A DNA stretch of 64,000 bases from Allodiplogaster sudhausi. Its lineage: Eukaryota > Nematoda > Chromadorea > Rhabditida > Diplogasteridae. Below, piece after piece: positions 27,942 through 40,680 of this stretch (within the stretch, counting starts at the first letter, position 1; every line of letters starts with the position of its first letter). The position numbers and the translations under genes were made by a program. The notes beneath the pieces are model-generated. The model was given only the letters and a program-made list of their open reading frames with translations, made no database searches and had not been told where the DNA came from. The stretch lies in NCBI GenBank assembly GCA_945643635.1, contig CALZFC010000062.1, positions 842,501-906,500 of the forward strand. Direction: 5' to 3'.

Positions 27942-30900
27942 CAGAGATAGAGAGAGCGCGAGAGAAAAAGAGAGACAGAGATAGAGAGAGAGACAGAGAG
28001 AGACAGAGAGAGAAAGCGTGGAATGCACAGCGGCATAATCGGTGTCCCCCTCTGCGCATACAATGGCGATTACCTTCACGAAGTAATCATCACGTCATAT
28101 ATACCAATCCTATCTCTTTCTCACTCTCTCTCGTTCTCTCTCTTTCTGAATAGCTCCTCACCTTCTATGAGCCGGGCATCAATTGGCGCGGCGACAACTC
28201 ATCCATCATGGCGCTTGAGGCGGCGGCCCAGCTTCTCTTTCTTACTAGAGAGCCATACCAGCCTGCGCCCTTTTCGCCAATTCCGATTACTATCCTTTCA
28301 AGCTTTATTCTTTCGCTTATTTAAACACTTCCATCCATCATCCATATTAATTCAAGTTGCCTAGGCACCCATTTCATTCATCTCAACTTCAGGATGACAC
28401 CACGTATTGCGTTACGCTCTCCTTGCAAAACACAAGGCGTTGTTGTGCTCTCACTCCTCTTGCGAATGCTGTCGACATTCTTGGCTCTTTTGCCTGCTCC
28501 TCTCGCCCACTTTTACTCATCGCCAAGCTGCTGCTTTTCCTCGTTGTCATTCGACAAACAGAAGGAGAGGGAAGGCGGATGATGATGAAGAAGGGCGAGA
28601 AATTGATGATTAGCATCATTGCCAGAGGGACCGTGAAATAAAAAGGTTTGAATGGCTAGTGATGTGCAGGTTTGCACCGTAGACTACGGTAGGAGGGTGC
28701 GGTAGGACAAAGTTGCAGAAGGGTAACCATTCTACGATCGCCGTCGTAGGGTGTGTAGGTGACTTTGGTTTTTGTTGTGAGGTTTGTTTTTTAATTGGTT
28801 TTAATAGAGGTTAATTTTTAATTTTAATCACGGAGGATATACTTGATGTAATTCCAGTATGCCAGTCGATAACGAACAGCCGGCTCCAGCCGCACCCACA
28901 GCACTGGTTTCCCTCCCGTCAGCGCAGGAGTTGGCAGAGACAGTGAAGCGGATGCTGATGGAGGCAACTCCACAGCCTCTTCCTCCCCTTCCGAGGAGAG
29001 TATTCCCGCAGCTCGCTATGAAAGGTAGTTTTCCCAAAGGCCAAGGTGCGAATTCCCTGGATCACACTCACTTGATGAGTCAGTGTGATCCGGTTCACAC
29101 TCATTTGATGAGTGAGTGTGGACCGGTTCCCGAGCGCTTGATGAGCGACTCGGGACCAGTTCACAGTCACTTGATGAGTGAGGGTGAAAAAGTCAAATTC
29201 AATCAGTTTGCAGTGTATCGAGAGTGCGCTAAGCCCATGGTGGAGGCCCTCTCCGACCTCGATCAGGCAGAGCATGCGAGGTCCTACGAGGAAGCTCTCC
29301 ACTTCATCGCAGAGGCGAAGCTCAAGCTGGAGCAGCGAGTGACGCATATGCAGCTCGCAGACACCAACCCTGGATTTTGGGATGCCATGGAGAAGGCCAA
29401 GGTCCGCACGGGAGCACTGGACGAGGTCACCAGGCAAGCACTGGAGATCGCCCAGTCGGCGGCGACTTCAGCGGCAGCGGGCACCTCTGCGAGGGAAGTC
29501 AATCCGAGAAAGAGACCTCTCCCAGCAGACAACCGGCCCTTTCGTGGAGAAGCGGCCAATCAGTCCGGTGCCGATGCAAAATGTCAGTTGCGGGAAGAGC
29601 AGGAGGGAGCCAAAGGGGGTGAGTTGATTGCTAATTTGCAGTGGACAAGTTGGTCGCTCTCGTCCAGCGCCAACAACTGCAAATCGACCGCTTCACCTCT
29701 GGCCCAAACCGCAGCTCGCCGCTGGCGAGATGCCACCATTGCCAGAAGTCGGGCCACTTCATCAGAGACTGCCCAGTCGCTCGCGCCGTACTTGACGGAG
29801 CCAAGCATGAGATGCCGTCCCAGAACGACCACTAAGGGTGAGGAGTTTAAGGCAGGCTCTATTCACGAGAATATTGGAGAATGGAAGCATTTGGGCCCAC
29901 CTCAGTATTTCCTCAGAGCTCTAGAAGAAGGTTTCAGACTCCCTTTCCTAGAAGGGATTACGTTAGAACCCAGATTTGCACCTCAATCCCACCTTTCAGG
30001 GGAAGATAATGCCTTTGTTTAATGCCTTTGGGCGGTAGAATGTGTCGCACAACAAGAGCTAATTATCTCTAGCAGGATCTTTGTCGTTTCAGGGAGAAAA
30101 AAGAGACTAGTTATAGATCTGTCGTTTCTGAACACATTCCTGTCTGTGCCTAAATTCAAATGCGAAGGACTAGAGTCAGTCTTCCCATCTCTTAGTCATG
30201 CTAGAGTTGCGGCAGTGTTCGACATGAAGTCTTGCTATCATCATTTGCTAGTCTTGCCTGAACATCGCAAGTTTTTGGGTTTCCGTTGGGGATCTCAGTA
30301 CTTCCAGTTCAGGGCAATCCCATTTGGTCTGGCCCCTGCCCCTTGGATGGTCACTAAATTGTTCCGCCCATTGGTCAAGAGGTGGAGATCTCAAGGAATA
30401 GATGCGACCTTGTATCTTGACGACGGTATAGTACTGGGTTCGTCCAATGAAGACCTGGAAGCTAAAGTATTACAAGTGAGGGAAGATCTGAGGAGACTAG
30501 GTGTAGTGATGGCAGAAGAAAAATGCAGTTGGACCCCCTCCACAAGAGTGGTATGGCTAGGAGCAATTATCGATCTGGGAGAACGCGTTTTCTCCCCTTC
30601 CATAGAGAGAAGGTCCAAACTGGTGAACAAAATTGAAGAGATGTTGACACAAACACCTTCGATCAGGGATCGAGAGCAAGTTCTGGGCATGATAGCTTCC
30701 CTCTCCGCTATCTCATACGGCCTAGCCATCTATACCAGACCCCTTGCGGATACTCTTGCATCCAATCTCTTATTTTCAGAGGAGAGAGGGAGACGGCAAA
30801 CATTGGGAGATGAGGAACGAGGAGCTCTGGAGAACTTGCTGAGACTGGCGAAGAGAGGCGACGTGAGAAGAGTGCTGGAGAGTCGGCTGGATGCAACGGC

Positions 30901-33900
30901 CACGACGGATGCATCAGCAGTCGCATTAGGTGGGTTTATCGCCTCAGACCAAGGAAGGGTATCCTTTTCCAAGAACATTTCGGAGCTACAAATGACTTTT
31001 TCGAGTACAGCGAGAGAATTGTTGGGGATTCAGCAGGCTGCCTTGCTAGTAGCTCAGAGATTCCAGGGAAAATCACTCCTTTTTCTCACGGACAATCTAG
31101 GGGCCGTATCCATTTGCCAAAAAAGGTCTAGAATCCCACTCCTCCAAGACATAGCACTCTCGATTAGGGGCATCTTGGAGCGCGCCAGTGTTGAGGCTTC
31201 CTTTTCCTGGATTCCTAGGGAACTAAACGAGCAAGCAGATGCACTGAGTAGAGAAATCGATCATGATGACTGGGCAATCAATTCACATTGGTTCAATTAT
31301 TGTGTCAGAAGATGGGGTATCCCTGATATCGATCTCTTCGCATCAGCAGAAACAGCAAAAGTTTCCAGATTCGTATCGAGACAACCGGAGTGTGGAGCGA
31401 GCGCAGTCGACGCTCTCTCTCGCCACGACATCTGGTCCTCTGGAATCTTTGGTTGGTCAGTTCCTCCTCCTTCGCTGTTAGCAAGGGCTATGGGAAAGAT
31501 TTTGCTGTACAATACTAAGGTTATCCTGGGCTTCCCTGTTTGGGAATCAGCGAACTTCTTCCCCATGATTATCAAGGCTAAAAAGGAGGGACGGGTCAGG
31601 GACTCTTTCATAGTCAGCAAAGGCAGGCTGTTGATCGTGCCCGGGTCTCACTTGAATCAGGCCTTTGCTAGGCAATCCCTTGACTTCGATTTCGAATTCA
31701 TCCTGGTCAACTAACCCAAAGGGAACTTTCGTTTTTCTACCACACGGGGCGTTGTCCTATGTTGATAAAGTGTTTATTAGTACGGTAGATGTAACGGTAC
31801 ATCGGCAAGGGGCTAATCTGGGTTATATGGGAGGGATGACCATATAATTGATGATTAGCATCATTGCCAGAGGGACCGTGAAATAAAAAGGTTTGAATGG
31901 CTAGTGATGTGCAGGTTTGCACCGTAGACTACGGTAGGAGGGTGCGGTAGGACAAAGTTGCAGAAGGGTAACCATTCTACGATCGCCGTCGTAGGGTGTG
32001 TAGGGTTCCACCCGCCCACCCTGAGAGTATTCTAATCTGCAGGATCGGCGAGACGAGAGTGGCATCTTCTGGGAGGAGCAGCAGCTGCTATCGGCGGAGG
32101 AGGAGCGAGAGCAGCGGTGGAGCGTGCTTTGGCTGCATCAAGAGCACCTAACACGTGGAGGAGCTACGCCTCCGCTTGGAGAGGATATCTTGGAAGACTA
32201 CCCCCTGGAATAGACCCTTCCTCTCCCTTCTCTCTCACTGCTTTTGCCGCCAACCACTCCCTTTCCCGGTCACAAGCTGCTCAGCTTTCAGCAGCTTTCT
32301 CCCTCTTCTCCTCACAATCTCTCACTCCTTTATGTTCACAAGTATTTGCTGGTCTCAAGCGCGCTTCTCTCCCCCCGCGAGGAGCCCAGGCCCTCTCTGA
32401 TTCGCATGTTCGCAGTGTTGTTAAAGCTTCCTTGTCTGCAGTGGATTCTCGCCCTCATTTTGCTATTATAATTCAGTATTTGGCTGGTCTTAGAGTGAGT
32501 GAACTTGCAGCGCTCAAATGGCAAGACCTCTCTCTCCAGCACCATATCTTGTGTCTCACTCTCCGTCGTTCCAAGACGGATCAATTGTCCCTAGGTTCTA
32601 CTGTACATGTCGACCTAGGAGGTATTCCTATTGTATTGAGTTTCGTCACCAAGGGTCTCTCGGATTCACTCCCGTCTTCTCCGGTCTGTCCCTCGGCATC
32701 CAACCCTCTCTCCCACCTCTCGCCTTCTCATTTTTCTAAGCTTATATCCAAAATGTTTAATTCTCTCTCGCTTCCCCAATTCACTTCTCATTCGGCTCGC
32801 TCGGGCATGGCCAATCGTCTCCTCGCCTTGGGGCGCACCTCAAACCAAGTTAAAAGAGTGGGCAGATGGAAGTCAGATGGAGGCTTTGCGGCTTACGTCA
32901 GGGCCTCTCCAGCCACTCAAGGAGGCGTCGTTCCCACTCTCTAAACCCCCTTCCCATATTATATTATACTGTTAATGTCTAACATGCCTTGAATTGCATG
33001 CACTCAGTTTCTCTCTATTCATTTACTTCCTAACATGCCATTGAATTGCATGCCTTATTTTTTCGCCGTGCTAACATGCACTCGCCTTTGTTATTGTTGT
33101 CACCTGCTACCCCACACGGGGCGTTGTCCTATGTTGATAAAGTGTTTATTAGTACGGTAGATGTAACGGTACATCGGCAAGGGCTAATCTGGGTTATATG
33201 GGAGGGATGACCATATAAATAGCATCTTTCTCGCTCCTTCTCTCTCTCGAAAGGAAGCAGCATCCGAGAGTGACAAGACTAACAGCAAAAACGTGTGAGC
33301 CTCGACGTGGTGCCCCGGCCAAGGGTGAGAAGTGATTGGGCGGCGAGAGAGCATGAGAGGGATAGAGACGCAGAGAAATCACGGAAGCGACCACTTTAAC
33401 TGACAGACGGCAAGGAGAGTGAGTGTCAGGGAGCGAGAGACGTGCTTTTCGCTCTTCTCTTCCTGACTTTTCAACCCGTGATCTTTCTCTTCTTCTTCTT
33501 CTCCACATATTCACTGACGTGAGGGGTCTACCCATCTCCTCTTCTCTCACTTTCAAACAAGCCGTCAACTTGGCACGTCCATCTATCACCACCACTCGAC
33601 CACTTACATATCCTTCTCCATTCTTTCTTCTCCGTATCCTGCTTGCTCTTCTCACCTCTCAAAGGTTTTGTAGCAGAGGAGACGACAGCTTGGATATGAG
33701 CAGGAAAAAAGAAACGAAAAGAGGAAGGCGAGGTGGAAAGCTGCTTCACTGACCACCTTTTCAACTTCAACTCCTGCGAGAGTTACTTCTCGCGCTCTTC
33801 CTCTCCCTTCTTCATTGTCTTCGTTCATTCGTCGCCTAATGCAATTATCGGTGTGGCGCGGCAAAGTATAGCATCGCAAAAGACTTGCACTACACACGAA

Positions 33901-35817
33901 CGCTCCAAACGGGCACCACTGACATTCACCTAACCGGCCAAGTTTCGCCCGGCACACCCTCTAATGCGTTTGACAGCGCCAAACTCTTTTGGTACTCTGA
34001 CACGATGTATCCATCGTCAAACACTCAAAACGTCAACCGGATGAGAGAGACATTCTCGCTCTTAGATAGAACACAAGTAGCTTTCTGGCATTTAAATTTC
34101 CGTCCCAAAGGAATGTCAAATCGCCATGTGATGCAACGGCGTAATGGATCAAGAATCTGTCCAGCCACTAATGCCGATTACGGCATTCGTTCCGTAATGA
34201 TATTATCACTGCAGGAGTTCGTAGCCGAGGAGTATGAGATGAACCTCCTTGGCTTATTAATGGGTAAGAGGGAGCTCGCTAGGTACACACTTCTCCTCTT
34301 TGCTGTTGACTGGTAATCGTCGAAAGGCGCCCGACCGAGGCGATTATCTTCTGTGTGTTTGCGTGCGTGTGATGATGAGTGTGCTGGAGAGCTGCATCCT
34401 GCCTTTCCCATCACCACCACCTTACAAGGGATGTCGATTACTGTAGTTGGTCTGGCAGTTCAGGAAGGGGGTATCGCTTGTGCAGTTTCTGCAATGCCTG
34501 ATCTGGCACATTTGCTATAGTTTTCTCCTGCTCTGCTAACTCACTGCTACTAGTAATCAACCGCTCTACTCACTTGAGAAGCCATTATGAAAAGAAAGTG
34601 GCTCTCTCAATGAGTCGGCCTGCTTTCCTTTCTTCGTGCCTATTGACACGACCATCGTTACCAAGTATGTCAACTCAACCGTTCGACAGACCCTTGGGCC
34701 CCTCTCTCTTTCCTCTCCGACCATCCTCACCTCTGCACAAATCCGCCACCATAACCGACATAATAAATGATGTGGTGGGTGCTACTTATCTCTCTCTCTC
34801 TCTCTCTTGCTCTTTCTCTCTCTCTCTTGCTCTTTCTCTCTCTCCTGTTCTTCCTTCTCTTTTTTTTCTGAGGCCCGGCGGACTTTGCAGCCGATACTGC
34901 CACTCCTAAAGCCATCAGTTATTTCCGGCATGAAAAAGGGTCTTTTGTATGTGAGCAAAAGAGACACACAAATACACAGAGAGCGACACACTTTCGGCAT
35001 GCACGAAGAGAGCGAAAAGGATGCGGACGAGTGAGGGAAAATATCCAAAAATAAGCACCGTACGCACTCCTTCGTATGGAAAAAGTGGCCATAACAACTT
35101 GAAACACTTTTTCACTAAATAAATGTAATGTATGCTCTACTCATGGCCAGTTAAGTTACCACTCAGACACCTAATTATCTTATCATTTCTGATAATAAAT
35201 GGGGGAGGGGGTCAGCCCTCTTAGCCCATCTCGGCACCTGTTGCTGTCTGTTCCTTTGCCAGTGCGCAAATCGCCGCCTGAGGAACCAAGTGGCAGACGA
35301 CACTCGACTCTCTCCGTGATATACAATGATGTTCGGGTGAGGTGTAAATGTGGCAAGAACACACGGCCCTGGCTGTAGTCACTAGCCAACCAACTAACAA
35401 CATCTAGAATGAGCGGTGCCAGCAATCAGTCAATGTGTATTTCACTGTTGTACATTTTGCACATGTAGTACTCGCTTTTCATCATCGACAAGATGTTGCG
35501 AATGGGTTGAGAGACTGAGCCAGAGAAAGAGAAGGGTAGCGTGAGAGAGAGAGAGTGATAGAGAGAGAAGAGAGAGAGAGAGAGAAGGCCACTCCACAGG
35601 TAGAGTATATGTACATTAAGAAGCTAGTCAACTACTCATCCGCTCGTATCTCCCTGTGACGCTCATTGACCTCGTCAGATTTATCAGCACCGCATACATC
35701 AAAGCGGAATACATGACAGAGGGGGAGAAAGAGAGTAGAGAGTAAAGACGTATAGGCACACACCGAGAGCAAGCGAAAGAAAGGCAGAGCGGGGGAGGGA
35801 CAGAGAGATAGATAGAA

Positions 35818-35854
<37 letters not shown>

Positions 35855-36188
35855 AGTAGGCGGAGGGGGGAGAGGCATGAGTCGCCTCCGTGGCGGGAGC
35901 GGCCTGTCCGCCACCTGAGCTGTCCGCTCCGTTTATGACCACTTTTGGCCACTCGACTACGGTCTCCGCCTAGAAGGGAGCTTTATGAGCTGCGGCGATT
36001 CTCTCTCTCTCTCTCTCACTCTCTGCCTGCCTTGAAGTCTTCTTGGACTAACTCTGACTGTGGCGAAGAGGATAGAAGATCCAGAACTAACGAGAGATGG
36101 AGACGAGATAGATGAAAGGCAAGCTTGAGAAATAAAGGATGCGTCGGGAAGATATAAAGGCATATGCTAAGGAAGAGAGAGGGAGGAT

Positions 36189-36232
<44 letters not shown>

Positions 36233-36378
36233 ACACAGAAAGGGAGCGAGAGTAATAGAGAGGGAGAAATAGACAGCGACAGCCCATGTCGGATCATCAT
36301 AGAAGAGCGCGTACAACAGGGAGGCGCGCCTTCCGCCAGCCACTGGTTGCTTGCTTCTTGTTCTCGCTCTCTTTCTCT

Positions 36379-36419
<41 letters not shown>

Positions 36420-36560
36420 CTCCTACGCTATTTCCTTTTTACGAGCGGATAAGCGTCTCAATGCCATGGCGGCCGCAGTCATCATCATCACCCGTCAAAT
36501 CGCTGGCTCTATCCCGGCTGCTGCGCACCTGGCTGGGCATGCCTTTGCCCTGCCCTGTTA

Positions 36561-36592
<32 letters not shown>

Positions 36593-37816
36593 GCTCTTTC
36601 TCTCTCTCCATATTGCCGCCTGCCCTTCCTGATGTTGCTCTTGTAATCATACTTGCTTGCCACAGCATCACACTAAACTACCACGGGGCTACAAAGGAGC
36701 GAGAGAGAAGGAGAGGGAGAGAGAGAGGGGGAGGGAGAGAGAAAGTACAGTAAAGGAGTGTTTCGGAAATAAGTCCACTCTCCCTGTGGCTCTCAAGGCC
36801 TCCATCTCTCGCCTCCTCCTTCCATCACATTCTCGCCCACATTCGCACTAAGCACCGTATCCAGAAAGGCAAAAGTGTGGAGGGTGTTGGGGGGGGGGGC
36901 AGAGAAAGAGAGAAAGAGAGAAAGAGATAGTGAGAGAGAGAGGGGGTGGAAAGAGAGAAACAGAAAGATAGTGGCTGAGCGAAAGAGAGCAAGACCAAGT
37001 TCGTCAGCCTGGCTGCCAGAAGCGGCACCCTATTTGCCGGCCCGGCGGCAGCCTCGCTTCATTTCGCGCTCATTCTTCCGTGTTAGAGTCGAGGGCGCCT
37101 TCCTGCTCCGGATAGCCAACTCTGCCGAATAGCATTCCCTAGGCGCGCACAATTGTCTCTTCATTTACTCTCTCTCTCTCTCTCTATTCATCTCTCATTC
37201 TCTCCTTCTCCCGCTTACGGCATTTTTCTTTCATCTCTCTGTCTTATTCCGGAAGGGGGGCGATGTATTCTCTCTCTCTATCTCTCTCTGTCCGTCTCTC
37301 TCTCTCTCTCAGAATTCCTCATTTGATCGCCTCCATGAAAGTGCCCCCAGTCCCCGCAGCTTCCCATCTAGCCCCCGGCCCTGCCCTCCTCCACCACACG
37401 CACACCCCATCAAGAGATGCTCAAGCCGCCGCCTCAGGGACTTCCACAACTTGGCGTCCCTAATAAGCTTCTGCACCCTCTCTCTCCCTCTCTCTCTCTC
37501 TGCCTATCTCGTCAAGAAGAAGAACAACGTCAGAAGCATTTAGATCAAGATAATCTACCATCATTCCAGAAATACCATCAGACAATAATATGTTTACCAG
37601 ATCTTCTTAAAAAATGTATGTACGGCCTGGTCAAAAATAACAAACTCATTGGGTTCTCTCTCTGACTCCTTGTCTATCTTTGTGTGATGTGGATGGGATA
37701 AAGTGATCGCGAACGACCGGTGATAAATAAAGTGAAGGGGGGTGCAAGACAAGGGGTTGTAGCCCGAGGAAGTGAATAAGTTGTGAATGTGGGAGTAGGA
37801 CAGAGTGGAATACATT

Positions 37817-37861
<45 letters not shown>

Positions 37862-37965
37862 AGAGAGATTACAAGACCCTCTGGCTCGCTCTCCAGCCAC
37901 ACATCGTCTTCCCGACACCACAACAGGTGCCGCTGTCAGCGCCTCTCACAACCGATGGAATCAGT

Positions 37966-38035
<70 letters not shown>

Positions 38036-38584
38036 ACAGAGATATCAGGAGCAGATAGTAAATGATGAGATAGGCAGCGAGATGTATGGACTACAGAAGA
38101 GAGAATAAGAGAGCAAAGTGTATGTAGTTGTCTCTTGTTCGCCTTTGTCTCACTCACCTTCTCGCTCTTTCTCTTCTCTCTCATCTCCCATTCTCTCTCA
38201 CTTCTACCTCTTTCTATCTCTCTATCCATCCCCTATCACATCTACACCCTATGCGCATTGACAGCTTTACAAAGAGCAACATGATTAAGAAGAACACGAG
38301 AAGTGAGAGGGAACACATCTCTCTCCGGAGATGTGATCTGGAGACTGGGGAAAAAACGGCAGGGAAGACCCATGACAGATATTTCCCTCCAAATCGAAAA
38401 ATATAACTATTTATAGGTCAATAATTTTAACGGTGGATCCGATTATGGAAACCAGGGTAAAACACTTGCAATGGACTTTTTACAGTAGGCGATAATGAGG
38501 AGGGGGAGTAAGTTGCGGACAACCAAGGGATTGCTTGCAAATAGCACCGGGTGAGCTCGACTTCGCCATCGTGGGAGCGAGAGT

Positions 38585-38621
<37 letters not shown>

Positions 38622-38695
38622 GCTGACTCAGGGTGAAGTCGCTCAATCTCACTGATCCGGCGCAGTTGAAGGCTTCTCAAATTACTCCACCACCG

Positions 38696-38733
<38 letters not shown>

Positions 38734-40074
38734 TCCCTCTCTTATTCCTGTTCATATCTTTCTCAACTTCCCTCTCTTGTTCGATTCCCTGTACTCATAA
38801 TTCCCGTATGCCAACCTAAATCCATAAGATCTTACCGTTACATATTTACTATTAGTAAAATACACTCTCGGCTTGCTTCACATATTCGAGTTACCAGGAA
38901 TAACCCCAAAATAAGGAATAGGGAGATTAGATAAGGAGGTGGAACGGGTCGAAAATAAGGACGGAGACGACACAAGAATGGAAGCAGACAGAGGGGAGAG
39001 GGACAAGGAGAGAGAGAGAGAGAGAGAGAGAGAAGGAGAGAGGGAGGAGAGAGAGAGAAGGAGAGAGAGAAGGATAGAGAGAGAGAGGAAAGAGAAACAG
39101 AACATAGAAAACGATGTGCGATAAGCAGATACAGCAGGCGCCTCTCCGAAACACAATTTACAGCTTCTGGTAAAGAATTCTCGGGTCGTCAGAGCCGCCG
39201 AAATTTGACAAAACAAATACAGAGTGAAGGCTCACGACGGAAGAAGCTGGCAACAACAGCTGAATCGAAGAGTACTATCACTTTTGCATGGCATCGAGTG
39301 TAGTAGATCGAAAAGAGAAGGAGAAGAAGAGAGGGAGGGAGGGAGGGAGGGATAGAGAGATAAATAGAAAGAGAGAGAGAGAGAGACAGAGAGAGAGAAA
39401 GAAAGAAAAGGAGAACAGTTATACCAAGCCCTTCACTTGACCATCTTATTGTCCGAGTAATGAATGAAATAGTTGCTCCTCTCGAACAAATGAGGCCTCG
39501 CGATAACATTTCGCATCTTGCCAATTGCCTTGTCTCAAAGTGAACATCGTCTGTCTCCACTTCAACTCCATCAGGATATGGCGCACTACAATTGAGGCGT
39601 CAGCTTGTCGAGTGTTCGCAAATAATGAAAGATTCTTATGTCTCTGCAGTAGCTGCTTCCGGAATATGGAATTGCCTTTGTTTACCAGTAAGCCAGTAAA
39701 TTTATTTTATTTTATTATTAAAAAATATCAAAGCAGTTTGCCTTACTTTAAGTTTCTGCAGCATGCATTAGCCGCCTCCAGCAACATTCCGAGTTTGGCT
39801 TGCTTTTGTCTCAGGAAATTTGCCTCAAATGACGTATCCGGGGGCCTCGACAAACCATAGCAGATAATTATGACGAGAGAATTATTTATATGCCAACCGA
39901 TTCAAGTGTCGGTGCCCGCCATAGCCTCGAAATGATCGGCAAAACAATTGTGTGCCTTCCGTGATTAGTCATCATGCATTCGGCAGGCATTCTCTTTGAA
40001 GCTTTCCGTCCGTGATATATGCGAATTGAATTCATCAAGCGCGACGGCGCGCCAAACAAAGGTCTCTGCCTCGC

Positions 40075-40110
<36 letters not shown>

Positions 40111-40645
40111 GTTTTCTAATAAAGCAGAATAGTGGTGGTGTTTAAGGAGTCAGATGCGCCAAGCAGCAAGGTCTGCTGTCCTCTCCTTTCCGCGCCCATT
40201 TGTCGTGCCAGTATCCTTGTCACTGCCTCGCATAAAGTGTGCCTTTCTACAGGCGCATCGTTTATTTGCAAGCCTCACCAATGTGGCCGCTTCAACAGTG
40301 GATGGCTTACACTGAACGAGATAGTCGATAGTCCTTGCAAAAGGACACCTTCTCCTCCTCTCTGTGAGTGAGCATCAGATAAAGCGCTTTTCTTGAAAGC
40401 GAGCTTTGTCTCCTGTTCGTTGCAGAGAACATTGCCTCTCTCTTTCTCCCTCTCAACTCTTTCCCCCTCTCTCTTTCAGCGTCAGTATCCTCACTGACAA
40501 GCTGGACAAACTGTCAGCACTTGACACGGTTGTTCCGTTGCTGTGCGCGTCGGCACAAAGGGTTGACTAGGATAGGTGGATATACAAGGCTTTCTTCTCC
40601 TCGTCACCTTTCTTTCTCTGCCTCTCTGCTCTCTCTCTCCTCTGC

Positions 40646-40680
<35 letters not shown>

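Larger units (their letters stand above)
28601..33218 (+). mobile_element. tyrosine-recombinase retrotransposon (DIRS/PAT/Ngaro superfamily) with split direct repeats
   Basis: 4,618 bp with order A1 (28601-28759), gag-like ORF, CCHC knuckle, reverse transcriptase/RNase H, B1 (31740-31847) abutting A2 (31846-32004), tyrosine recombinase, B2 (33112-33218). RT with YLDDG plus a recombinase instead of an integrase, and split direct rather than long terminal repeats, define the superfamily. These elements replicate through a circular intermediate that the recombinase inserts without a target-site duplication. Here too I see no duplication: the left flank ends ...GGGCGAG and the right flank starts ATAGC, with the dinucleotide AA common to both edges and to the internal B1/A2 junction. 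The two A copies look identical, so the insertion is recent. It lies antisense in HGH1 intron 6 and contains no long CT/GA tract, unlike its surroundings. One in-frame TAA (30020) interrupts the RT region, so this copy may be non-autonomous. Confidence 0.92.

Noticed and set aside
28357..28641. 94-codon frame running into repeat A1
   Set aside because: Ends inside the retrotransposon terminus and crosses the insertion boundary, so it is accidental.
29071..29081. Hammerhead ribozyme core in the TTGATGA hairpins
   Set aside because: The hammerhead needs CTGATGA with a separate GAAA arm and three helices. Here the sequence closes a simple hairpin loop and no GAAA partner is present.
33885..34316. 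143-codon plus-strand frame of ordinary composition
   Set aside because: No known family, no splice partners, inside the HGH1 intron and antisense to it. Length is possible by chance.
38780..38800. GTTCGATTCCC, like a tRNA T-arm
   Set aside because: No matching acceptor stem, D-arm or anticodon arm upstream; lies beside a CT tract.
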